64,000 nucleotides of DNA from Zobellia roscoffensis (GTDB lineage Bacteria > Bacteroidota > Bacteroidia > Flavobacteriales > Flavobacteriaceae): the NCBI RefSeq assembly GCF_015330165.1, contig NZ_JADDXT010000002.1, positions 4,318,911 to 4,382,910 on the forward strand, given 5' to 3'. Under the pieces are notes generated by a model that saw only the letters and a list, made by a program, of their open reading frames with translations, had not been told where the DNA came from and did not search any database. Shown here piece after piece: positions 44,851 to 53,389 of this stretch; position 1 is the stretch's first letter; each line of letters starts with the position of its first letter. The position numbers and the translations under genes are program-made.

Positions 44851-46431
44851 TTACAAAATATAATCAGTGCTGACAAAGTTAGATAACTTGGCTTCTAATA
44901 ACTGCTGAACGGTCTCATTATTCAAATCATTATCCTTAAAAGCTACAAAAGTCCGAATAGAAAAAGAGCGCAATGCATCATGAACACTTAAAGTTGCCTG
45001 TGCTGAATCTTTTCTTCCCGTAAACGGATACATATCCGGTCCACGTTGACATGAACTATTTAGGTTTACACGACAAACCAGATTCACCAAAGTATCAATC
45101 AACGGAGACAGCGCATACACATCCTTTCCGAATAAACTCACTTGCTGCCCATAGTTACTTTCGGCCATATCGTTCAATGGCTCTTCAATATCAGAGAACG
45201 AAAGTACGGGTACAATAGGCCCAAATTGCTCTTCTTGATATACTCGCATATCCTTATTTACAGGATACAACACTGCTGGCCATATGTAATTATCGAATTG
45301 CTGACCTCCCTTTTTATTCTTTATTTTAGCTCCTTTTGCAACAGCATCATCAATCAATTCTTGAATATATGCTGGTTTGCCCGGTTCTGGAAGTGGCGTT
45401 AATTTCACTCCGCTATCCCAAGGATTTCCAAATTTTAGTGAATCTACTCGTTTTGAATATCGTTTTAAAAATTCCTCTCTAATATCTTCATGAACATAAA
45501 TAACTTTAAGCGCTGTACAACGCTGTCCGTTAAAAGACAAAGTGCCCGCAATACATTCATCAATAGTTAAATCTAAATCGGCATCTGGTAAAATAATTGC
45601 TGGATTCTTAGCCTCTAGACCTAAAACCAAGCGAAGTCTATTACTTTTAGGATGTTGCTCTTGTAATGCATTGGCAGATTTACTGTTTCCAATCAATGCA
45701 AGTACATCAACTTTGCCGGTTTGCATTATTGGAGCAGCCACTGCCCTACCTCTACCAAAAATAATATTTACCACACCTTTAGGGAAACTACTTTGAAAAG
45801 CTTCCAAAAGTGGGGTAATCAATAAAACCCCATGTTTTGCTGGTTTAAAAATGGTAGTATTCCCCATAATAATTGCAGGAATAAGCAAAGCGAAGGTTTC
45901 ATTTAACGGGTAATTATATGGCCCTAGACAAAGAACAACGCCTAATGGGCCTCTTTTTATATGTGCATAAACCCCATCTTGCTTTTGAAATTTAGCAGAA
46001 TTGCGGTCTAAGTCCTTATATTCCTCAATTGTGTCATTGATATAATCAACCGTACGATCAAATTCTTTTTGACTATCTGGTAATGACTTACCAATTTCCC
46101 ACATTAAAAGCTTAACGATTACTTCGCGCTTCGTTTTCATCTGACGCACAAAGTTCTCCATACATTCAATACGATCCTTTACATGCATTGTTGGCCAAAC
46201 ACCTTGCCCTCTACTGAAAGCCTTCATAGCTGAATCTAATGCATCTAAAGCTTCAGGCTCTCCCATATCTGGAATACTACCCAGCAATGTAGGCTTGTAT
46301 TCTTCAGTTGAAGAAATAGTAGAAAACACCTCAGTAGAATTTCCTGACCATGTTTTTAGTTCTCCGTTTACCAAATATTTTCTTTGGTCTATAGTTTGGC
46401 TAATCTGATATTCTTCGGGTATTTCTTTCAT
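44851..46431 (-). CDS. gapN: NADP-dependent glyceraldehyde-3-phosphate dehydrogenase, non-phosphorylating
   Basis: 526 residues of the aldehyde dehydrogenase superfamily. The catalytic cysteine is Cys305 in LSFNGQRCTALKV and the general-base glutamate lies in LGLEAKNPAI; the nucleotide-binding region has LCLGPYNYPLN and LIGNSKSANAL. The N-terminus and the RCTALKVIYVHE phrase are those of GapN, which oxidises glyceraldehyde 3-phosphate directly to 3-phosphoglycerate and yields NADPH. Single gene, no obvious operon. Other aldehyde dehydrogenases are the alternative, but less likely. Confidence 0.82.
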   Translation of the reverse strand: MKEIPEEYQISQTIDQRKYLVNGELKTWSGNSTEVFSTISSTEEYKPTLLGSIPDMGEPEALDALDSAMKAFSRGQGVWPTMHVKDRIECMENFVRQMKTKREVIVKLLMWEIGKSLPDSQKEFDRTVDYINDTIEEYKDLDRNSAKFQKQDGVYAHIKRGPLGVVLCLGPYNYPLNETFALLIPAIIMGNTTIFKPAKHGVLLITPLLEAFQSSFPKGVVNIIFGRGRAVAAPIMQTGKVDVLALIGNSKSANALQEQHPKSNRLRLVLGLEAKNPAIILPDADLDLTIDECIAGTLSFNGQRCTALKVIYVHEDIREEFLKRYSKRVDSLKFGNPWDSGVKLTPLPEPGKPAYIQELIDDAVAKGAKIKNKKGGQQFDNYIWPAVLYPVNKDMRVYQEEQFGPIVPVLSFSDIEEPLNDMAESNYGQQVSLFGKDVYALSPLIDTLVNLVCRVNLNSSCQRGPDMYPFTGRKDSAQATLSVHDALRSFSIRTFVAFKDNDLNNETVQQLLEAKLSNFVSTDYIL

Positions 46432-46579
46432 TTTCAGAATGGTTTATTGTCATCGATTAAAATACTACCATAGTAGGCATAACGAAAATACATAATTAAC
46501 ATATCAGTGTTGGTTATGGGAAAATTAAATAAACCCTTCCGTATCAAATTTTCATAAAAAAAGTGCAAATTGTGAAACC

Positions 46580-47830
46580 TTAAACCAAATACTGGAACAA
46601 ATCTGGCTTATCATTTAAATAATCCCCGTAAAAATTATTGGATTTCATTCGTTGCACCAAAGGTTGTAGATCTTCAGGACTTTTTAATTCAATACCAACA
46701 ATAGCTGGAGCGTTCTCTCGACTAGATTTTTTTGAATACTCAAAATGAGTAATATCATCATCTGGACCTAAAATTTCTGCAACGAATTCTTTTAAAGCGC
46801 CAGGCCTTTGCGGAAAACGAACGATAAAATAATGTTTAAGCTGACCGTAAAGTAAGGCTCGCTCCTTAATTTCAGCCGTTCTGGTAATGTCATTGTTGCT
46901 TCCGCTAAGAATACAAACTACATTTTTACCTTTAATTTCTTCAGAAAACATATCTAAAGCCGTAATGGTCAATGCACCCGCAGGCTCAACAACTATGGCG
47001 TCTCTGTTATAAAGATCTAAAATAGTCTGACAAACCTTTCCTTCTGGAACGGTAACCATATCATGAAGTCCGTTTTTACAGATTTCAAAAGTGAGATCCC
47101 CTACTTTCTGAACCGCAGCCCCATCAATAAATTTATCAATTTTAGATAGCTCAGTATTAATGTTATTCTTAATGGATGTTTTCATGGATGGAGCTCCTTC
47201 TGGCTCCACGCCCATAATTTTGGTGTTTGGTGAGAGTTCCTTAAAAACTCCTATCAACCCTGAGGCTAATCCGCCGCCACCAATGGCAGCAAAAATATAA
47301 TCAATTGGTTGTTTAAACTGTTCCAACAACTCTAAACCAACCGTACCCTGCCCTTCTATAACCTTAGGGTCATCAAAAGGATGAATAAAAGTTTTTGCAT
47401 TTTCCTCACAAAACGCCCGGGCACTCTTTGAGGAATCATCAAAAGTATCACCTTCCAATACAACTGTTACCCATTCGCCACCAAACATTTTGGTCTGTTC
47501 AATTTTCTGTTTTGGAGTTACAGATGGCATGTATATGGTTCCCTGAATCTTGAGGTGATTACAGGCAAAAGCTACACCCTGAGCATGATTACCTGCACTG
47601 GCACAAACAATCCCATTTTCTCTTTCCTTTTCCGAAAGCGAACTAATTTTATTAAATGCTCCACGAATTTTATAAGACCGTACACGATGTAAATCTTCTC
47701 GCTTCAGGAGTACATTGGCACCAAAAGCTTTTGACAAACGAATGCTAGGCATTAATGGCGTTTCCGTTGCTACCTGAGCTATGGTATACGCCGCCTTTTT
47801 TATATCGGATATGTTAGGAAAGTAAGTCAT
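46580..47830 (-). CDS. ilvA: Threonine ammonia-lyase (threonine dehydratase)
   Basis: 416 residues. It deaminates threonine to 2-oxobutanoate, entry to isoleucine. The PLP lysine is Lys54 in SYKIRGAFNK; the phosphate-binding loop is in AAIGGGGLASGLIGV. A single ACT-like regulatory domain (about 325-400, starting HYFIVRFPQRPGALKEF) makes this the shorter IlvA form. It is the last gene of the ilv cluster, 75 bases after ilvC, with a hairpin in the gap that may lower its expression. Confidence 0.94.
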   Translation of the reverse strand: MTYFPNISDIKKAAYTIAQVATETPLMPSIRLSKAFGANVLLKREDLHRVRSYKIRGAFNKISSLSEKERENGIVCASAGNHAQGVAFACNHLKIQGTIYMPSVTPKQKIEQTKMFGGEWVTVVLEGDTFDDSSKSARAFCEENAKTFIHPFDDPKVIEGQGTVGLELLEQFKQPIDYIFAAIGGGGLASGLIGVFKELSPNTKIMGVEPEGAPSMKTSIKNNINTELSKIDKFIDGAAVQKVGDLTFEICKNGLHDMVTVPEGKVCQTILDLYNRDAIVVEPAGALTITALDMFSEEIKGKNVVCILSGSNNDITRTAEIKERALLYGQLKHYFIVRFPQRPGALKEFVAEILGPDDDITHFEYSKKSSRENAPAIVGIELKSPEDLQPLVQRMKSNNFYGDYLNDKPDLFQYLV

Positions 47831-47836
47831 ATTAAA

Positions 47837-47896
47837 AAACCCTGTCGAGAATTTTGACTTCCTTCAACAGGAGTGTCTAAAAACAGGACAGGGTCG
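47837..47896 (-). terminator. Hairpin in the ilvC-ilvA gap, partial terminator or attenuator
   Basis: Outer arms 47839-47846 and 47887-47894 (ACCCTGTC and complement, 8 bp) enclose a second imperfect hairpin (GACTTCC...GGAGTGTC). On the minus strand the outer stem is followed by TTTTTT. It fills nearly the whole gap and would cut down read-through into ilvA. Confidence 0.6.
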
Positions 47897-47905
47897 TTTT
47901 ATTAA

Positions 47906-49381
47906 TTACACAATCGGCTTCATAGCCGTCATAGATGCACGAAGTCTTGCTCCTACAATTTCTACTGGGTGATCACGAAGCGCTTTGTTAACTGTGATTA
48001 ATTTAGCATTATCAACACCAGAACTTTTATCTGCAGCATATGCTTTACCGATTACATCAGTATTTATCTTTTTCATGAAGTCTGTCAATAATGGCTTACA
48101 TGCATGATCAAATAAATAACAACCGTACTCAGCAGTATCAGAAATAACACGGTTCATTTCGAACAATTTCTTTCTTGCGATGGTATTAGCGATTAACGGA
48201 GTCTCATGCAATGACTCATAGTAAGCAGACTCACCAATAATACCAGAATCTGTCATTGCTTCAAAAGCTAGCTCTACTCCTGCTCTTACCATTGCCACCA
48301 TTAATACACCATGGTCGTAAAATTCTTGCTCAGAGATTTCTACATCTCCTGCAGGTGTTTTTTCAAAAGCAGTTTCTCCCGTAGCTGCTCTCCATCCTAA
48401 TAAATTTTTATCATCATTAGCCCAGTCTTCCATCATGGTCTTAGAGAATTCTCCTTGCATAATATCGTCCATATGCTTTTGAAATAAAGGACGCATAATG
48501 TCTTTTAATTCTTCTGACAATTCAAAAGCCTTAATTTTCGCTGGGTTAGACAAACGGTCCATCATGTTGGTAATACCACCATATTTCAAACCTTCCGTAA
48601 TGGTTTCCCACCCGTATTGAATTAATTTAGAAGCATAACCAGCATCAATACCCTTCTCGATCATTTTATCGAAACAAAGAATACTACCTGTTTGTAACAA
48701 ACCACAAAGAATAGTTTGTTCACCCATTAAATCTGATTTTACTTCAGCTACAAAAGAAGACTCCAAAACACCAGCTCTATGACCACCTGTACCAGCAGCA
48801 TACGCTTTAGCTTGCTCTAAACCTTTTCCTTCTGGATCGTTCTCTGGGTGAACCGCAATTAGAGTTGGCACCCCAAAACCTCTTTTATATTCTTCGCGCA
48901 CCTCAGAACCTGGACTCTTAGGAGCTACCATGATTACCGTAAGGTCTTCACGAACTTGAGTGCCTTCCTCAACAATATTAAAACCGTGAGAATAGGATAA
49001 AGTCGCTCCTTTTTTCATTAATGGCATTACAGCACCAACAACAGCAGTGTGTTGCTTATCCGGAGTTAGGTTGATCACTAGATCAGCAGTAGGTATCAAT
49101 TCTTCATATGTACCAACTGTGAATCCGTTTTCACTGGCATTTAAAAACGATTGTCTTTTTTCTTTAATTGCTGCATCACGTAAGGTATAGGCGATATCCA
49201 ATCCTGAATCACGCATATTCAAACCTTGGTTAAGGCCTTGAGCCCCACAACCAACAACAACTATTTTTTTCCCTTTTAAAGCTGATACACCATCTGCGAA
49301 TTCTGAAGCATCCATGAACCTACATTTGCCCAGTTGCGTCAGCTGATCTCTTAATGATAGTGTATTAAAGTAATTTGCCAT
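47906..49381 (-). CDS. ilvC: Ketol-acid reductoisomerase, class II
   Basis: 491 residues, the long (class II) form with a duplicated C-terminal knotted domain, as found in many Bacteroidota and in E. coli. It converts 2-acetolactate and 2-aceto-2-hydroxybutyrate to dihydroxy acids using NADPH. Visible: the dinucleotide fold VVVGCGAQGLNQGLNMRDS near residue 40, MVAPKSPGSEVREEY near 150, and the metal-binding GEQTILCGLLQ near 218. It follows ilvN by about 95 bases. Confidence 0.96.
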   Translation of the reverse strand: MANYFNTLSLRDQLTQLGKCRFMDASEFADGVSALKGKKIVVVGCGAQGLNQGLNMRDSGLDIAYTLRDAAIKEKRQSFLNASENGFTVGTYEELIPTADLVINLTPDKQHTAVVGAVMPLMKKGATLSYSHGFNIVEEGTQVREDLTVIMVAPKSPGSEVREEYKRGFGVPTLIAVHPENDPEGKGLEQAKAYAAGTGGHRAGVLESSFVAEVKSDLMGEQTILCGLLQTGSILCFDKMIEKGIDAGYASKLIQYGWETITEGLKYGGITNMMDRLSNPAKIKAFELSEELKDIMRPLFQKHMDDIMQGEFSKTMMEDWANDDKNLLGWRAATGETAFEKTPAGDVEISEQEFYDHGVLMVAMVRAGVELAFEAMTDSGIIGESAYYESLHETPLIANTIARKKLFEMNRVISDTAEYGCYLFDHACKPLLTDFMKKINTDVIGKAYAADKSSGVDNAKLITVNKALRDHPVEIVGARLRASMTAMKPIV

Positions 49382-49475
49382 TTTTCAATCGTGTTTTTCA
49401 AATTCCACCCAAAGTTATTCTAAAATAGACGATAGCCGGAATCCTTTATTAAATTAATTATTGATTTCTATTTAG

Positions 49476-50006
49476 TTATTTATCTTGATAAAACTCATTG
49501 AGTAAAGCGGTAATCTGCATTTCTTCTTTTGAAACAGAAATACGACCCGAACGCACAAACTGCATAATACCAAAAGGTTTCAATTGATCATACATTTCAT
49601 TAATCTCATTTCTACGACCAGATTTTGCTATTACAAAAAAGTCACGGGCAACCGTTACAATTTGCGAATTGTTATCCTTAATGATATTTTGAATTTGTCT
49701 CTCGTCAAAAAGTAAATTAGAAGCTATTTTAAACAAAACAGATTCTTGATAAATAGTTTCTTCATCTGTGTGAAAAAACGCTTTTATCACCTCTATTTGC
49801 TTTTCTATTTGGCCCACGATATTACGGGTCCACTTTTCGGTAGTGTATACAACGATTGTAAATTTAGAAACACCTTCTATTTCTGATTTTGAAACATTTA
49901 AACTTTCTATGTTAATGTGCCTCTTTAAGAAAATTCCAGAAATTCTATTCAGTAAACCTACATTGTTTTCCGAATATACCGATATGGTAAACCATTCTTT
50001 TTCCAT
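49476..50006 (-). CDS. ilvN: Acetolactate synthase small subunit
   Basis: 176 residues. An N-terminal ACT domain (about residues 1-80, with FTISVYSENNVGLLNRISG) binds valine, and the C-terminal half activates the large subunit and helps feedback inhibition. It is separated from its partner ilvB by two methyltransferase genes, unlike the usual ilvBN order. The gap upstream (50007-50095) holds two REP-like palindromes. Confidence 0.93.
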   Translation of the reverse strand: MEKEWFTISVYSENNVGLLNRISGIFLKRHINIESLNVSKSEIEGVSKFTIVVYTTEKWTRNIVGQIEKQIEVIKAFFHTDEETIYQESVLFKIASNLLFDERQIQNIIKDNNSQIVTVARDFFVIAKSGRRNEINEMYDQLKPFGIMQFVRSGRISVSKEEMQITALLNEFYQDK

Positions 50007-50027
50007 TGTTCTTTTTAATATAGTTTA

Positions 50028-50094
50028 ATCGAGCGCAGTCGATAAAAAACATTCTCATTTCACAAAACCACTCGACCGCACTCGAGGGAGGGCA
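50028..50094. repeat. Pair of REP-like palindromes between methyltransferase and ilvN
   Basis: Two units, ATCGAGCGCAGTCGAT (50033 region) and CTCGACCGCACTCGAG (50077 region), each a short palindrome around a six-base GC-rich centre, placed about 30 bases apart in opposite sense. The first matches the unit inside the Rhs core (34.22 kb). Such paired palindromes resemble REP elements. Confidence 0.5.
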
Positions 50095-50095
50095 A

Positions 50096-50866
50096 TCACT
50101 TTTTACGAGCTACAACCCTAATCCGTTTATAATCAGCATACCATTTGCCGTCTTTAAATAGCTCTGGTTTTACCTTATCTTGTACTTCTTTACTTATCTC
50201 AATGATATCTTCATTAGTGACACCATCAAAAAAGGAAGACCCGAACATAGTAATCCAATCTACAATACCTGTATGATTATCTACCAATTCAGTTGGCCTA
50301 TCATACCATTGTGCAAAAACAACTTCAAAACCAGCCTCTTCTAACTTTGAAGTGTATTCCCCAATTGATGGGAAGTACCAAAGATTAATCCTTGCTTGTT
50401 TCTCATAACCTCGCTTATAAAGACTTTCCCGGAGTGCATCACTTATAGTTCGTATATTATTTTTACCTCCAAACTCAACAACTATTCTACCACCAGTACA
50501 CAAAGCCTGGTACATACTTGCTATTGCCTCTTCATATTGCACCACCCAATGGAGTGCTGCATTCGAAAAAATAGCGTCAAATTTTTCTTCAACTTTAAAA
50601 TTAGCAGCATCTGCAACTTCAAAATTAACAGAAGGAAAATTATACTTCGCCTTAGCAATCATTTCCGGAGATTTATCTAACCCCATTACCATTTTCACCA
50701 AGCCACTTATATCAAAAGTCAATTCACCGGAACCACAGCCTAAATCAAGTATTCGCTCATTCGATTTTGGTGCAAGCAACTCAATAAGCGATTTGCCGTA
50801 ATCGTATACGAAAGCGTGCTTATCATTATAAAGTTGGGCGTTCCAACTATGTGTTACTTGTGTCAT
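50096..50866 (-). CDS. SAM-dependent methyltransferase, trans-aconitate methyltransferase-like
   Basis: 256 residues, class I methyltransferase. Motif I is ERILDLGCGSGELTF (about residue 40), with acidic motif II VMGLDKSPEMIAKA and motif IV FDAIFSNAALHWV. The start SWNAQLYNDKHAFVYDYG and the phrase SNAALHWV are typical of Tam-like enzymes, which methylate small carboxylic acids. It lies inside the ilv cluster; a metabolic link is possible but not shown. Confidence 0.8.
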   Translation of the reverse strand: MTQVTHSWNAQLYNDKHAFVYDYGKSLIELLAPKSNERILDLGCGSGELTFDISGLVKMVMGLDKSPEMIAKAKYNFPSVNFEVADAANFKVEEKFDAIFSNAALHWVVQYEEAIASMYQALCTGGRIVVEFGGKNNIRTISDALRESLYKRGYEKQARINLWYFPSIGEYTSKLEEAGFEVVFAQWYDRPTELVDNHTGIVDWITMFGSSFFDGVTNEDIIEISKEVQDKVKPELFKDGKWYADYKRIRVVARKK

Positions 50867-50940
50867 TTTTACTAATTACTTGTTTACTAGTTTATTTTTC
50901 AACCTCTATCTAACACTCTTTGTCTAAGAAGTAGCAAAAT

Positions 50941-51522
50941 TTAGCTATTTCTAACAGCAATAATCAAACCTGTGGACCAATTCAATTTTGTTAATGTAAA
51001 GTCTGCTCGGTTCTCTAAATAAGCAACTAATCGCGCTACATTATCCTCATGTCCTGCTGGCCAATTTGGTTGCGCGGTCATATCATCGATTACATAAAAA
51101 CCACCAACTTTCACAAAGCTTAATATTTCTTCTATTTCGCTATATTTTCCTGGCCAAGCATCGGCAAAAATCAAATCAAACTTATCTCCCGAATATCTTT
51201 TTATCCATTCCGAACCATCCTCACAAATAAGCTTTACACGTTTATCTGCTTTGAAATATTCCGAAACAATATCAATTAGCTTTGAGTCATTATCAACTGA
51301 AATCAACTCAGAATCAGCATTCATACCATCTACCATCCAAGAAAGACTCAAGCCAATTCCTGTACCCAGTTCCAAAAACTTTCCTTCTGGTTTTGAAGCC
51401 ATAAGGGTTTTTAACAGCGTGCCTATATACACATCCGAAGGCATAGTAAAACCTATCTCTTTGGATTTCTGCTCTATTTGTTGATGGATTTTTGGTTTGT
51501 CCTGTATATTGGAATCTAACAC
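50941..51522 (-). CDS. SAM-dependent O-methyltransferase
   Basis: 193 residues. Short class I methyltransferase of the O-methyltransferase (COMT-like) type: motif I FLELGTGIGLSLSWM (about residue 56), ELISVDNDSKLIDIV, and the metal-type motif FDLIFADAWPGKY, with VGGFYVIDDM later. The substrate is unknown. It lies 48 bases after ilvB and 74 bases before the next methyltransferase, so both are likely in the ilv transcript. Confidence 0.78.
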   Translation of the reverse strand: MLDSNIQDKPKIHQQIEQKSKEIGFTMPSDVYIGTLLKTLMASKPEGKFLELGTGIGLSLSWMVDGMNADSELISVDNDSKLIDIVSEYFKADKRVKLICEDGSEWIKRYSGDKFDLIFADAWPGKYSEIEEILSFVKVGGFYVIDDMTAQPNWPAGHEDNVARLVAYLENRADFTLTKLNWSTGLIIAVRNS

Positions 51523-51570
51523 TTTTCTTATTTATTTGAATATTTAATGGCAAACCTTATTTTGGGTCAA

Positions 51571-53304
51571 TTACTTCAAGCGAACTTCAGAAACCGAAGC
51601 CCCAGAAGGAATCATCGGAAACACATTATCTTCCTGTTCAACCTTTACTTCAAGGAAATAAGGGTTTTCAGAAGCCATCATTTCTTTAACCGCTGCTTTC
51701 ATATCTTCACGAGTACTTACTCTTTTCGCTTCAATACTATACCCCTCTGCAATCTTAACAAAATCAGGATTCGTCATTACAGTTGAAGCATACCTTCTAT
51801 CAAAGAAAAGTTCCTGCCACTGACGTACCATTCCTAAGTGCTCATTATTAAGTACAACTATCTTAACCGGTACATTATGCTGAAAGATAACCCCCAGTTC
51901 TTGAATAGTCATTTGATAACCTCCATCACCAATAATTGCAACTACCTCACGGTCCATAGCTCCCATTTTGGCACCAATTGCTGCAGGAAGTGCAAACCCC
52001 ATGGTACCAAGACCACCAGAAGTTATATTACTCTTGCTTTGTTTGAACTTTGCATAACGACAACCGATCATCTGGTGCTGTCCTACATCCGTAACAATTA
52101 CGGCTTTTTGCTCAGATTCTATATTTATCTGCTCAATAACCTCACCCATGGTCAACCCTTCTTTTGTAGGCTGAATATCGTTTTTAATTACCTGATCAAA
52201 TTCAACTTTATACTTCTCTTTGAATTCGTTGTGCCAAGCCTCATGTTTATTCTCTTTGATCAAAGGCAATAACATACCCAACGTTTCTTTGGAGTTACCT
52301 AAAACAGGTACATCTGCGTGTACATTTTTATTGATTTCTGCTTTGTCGATTTCAAAATGGATAACTTTAGCCTGTTTGGCATATGTATCTAAATTACCTG
52401 TTACACGATCATCAAAACGCATACCGATAGCAATTAGCACATCACATTCATTCGTTAATACGTTTGGTCCATAGTTACCATGCATACCGACCATACCCAC
52501 ATTTAAGGGATGCTCATTATCTAAAGCCGAAGCCCCCATAATAGTCCAAGCAGCAGGAACCCCTGACTTTTCTACCAATGCTTTCAGCTCTTCTTCCGCT
52601 TTACCTAAAATTACACCTTGGCCCCAAACAATAAGTGGTTTCTTGGCATTATTAATAAGTTCCGCAGCAGCTTCAATTTGCTTAACCTTAGGCTTAGGCA
52701 CAGGATTGTAACTTCTTACTGCCGTGCATTTTTCATAACTAAATTCAAACTCATCTATTTGAGCGTTTTTAGTAATGTCTACCAAAACCGGACCTGGCCT
52801 ACCTGACTTGGCTATATAGAATGCCTTTGCCATTATTTCGGGAATTTCAGAAGCTTCAGTAATCTGATAGTTCCATTTTGTAACCGGAGTAGAGATTCCA
52901 ATAATATCCGTTTCCTGAAATGCATCGGAACCTAACAAATGACGCGTAACCTGACCTGTGATACACACCATTGGTGTAGAATCTATCTGAGCATCGGCCA
53001 GACCTGTAACCAAGTTGGTTGCCCCAGGACCAGATGTTGCCATGGCGACACCTACTCTACCCGAAACCCTAGCATACCCCTGAGCGGCATGCGTAGCACC
53101 TTGCTCGTGACGCGTTAAGATATGGGTAAGTTTATCCTGAAATTTATATAATTCGTCATAAACGGGCATAATAGCACCACCAGGGTAACCATATAGCAAA
53201 TCCACACCCTCAGCCAGCAAACAATGTATGATGGCTTCTGCACCACTTATTTTCATTTTTGTTTTCTTTGGGTTTTCCTCCGTTTTCATTTTTAATGTTT
53301 CCAT
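51571..53304 (-). CDS. ilvB: Acetolactate synthase large subunit
   Basis: 577 residues, full length. It condenses pyruvate with pyruvate or 2-oxobutanoate using thiamine diphosphate and FAD. Visible: YGYPGGAIMPVYDEL and the catalytic glutamate in THILTRHEQGATHAAQGYAR, the FAD region MVGMHGNYGPN, and the diphosphate/Mg motif VVAIIGDGGYQM followed by NNEHLGMVRQWQ. It follows ilvD by 85 bases. Confidence 0.96.
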   Translation of the reverse strand: METLKMKTEENPKKTKMKISGAEAIIHCLLAEGVDLLYGYPGGAIMPVYDELYKFQDKLTHILTRHEQGATHAAQGYARVSGRVGVAMATSGPGATNLVTGLADAQIDSTPMVCITGQVTRHLLGSDAFQETDIIGISTPVTKWNYQITEASEIPEIMAKAFYIAKSGRPGPVLVDITKNAQIDEFEFSYEKCTAVRSYNPVPKPKVKQIEAAAELINNAKKPLIVWGQGVILGKAEEELKALVEKSGVPAAWTIMGASALDNEHPLNVGMVGMHGNYGPNVLTNECDVLIAIGMRFDDRVTGNLDTYAKQAKVIHFEIDKAEINKNVHADVPVLGNSKETLGMLLPLIKENKHEAWHNEFKEKYKVEFDQVIKNDIQPTKEGLTMGEVIEQINIESEQKAVIVTDVGQHQMIGCRYAKFKQSKSNITSGGLGTMGFALPAAIGAKMGAMDREVVAIIGDGGYQMTIQELGVIFQHNVPVKIVVLNNEHLGMVRQWQELFFDRRYASTVMTNPDFVKIAEGYSIEAKRVSTREDMKAAVKEMMASENPYFLEVKVEQEDNVFPMIPSGASVSEVRLK

Positions 53305-53389
53305 AGGTCTGTAATCCTTATATAACTAATTGCAGAGACCACTCTGCTTCTGATTTCTCATCGTGTTTAGAGAAACCCTTTCATATTCA

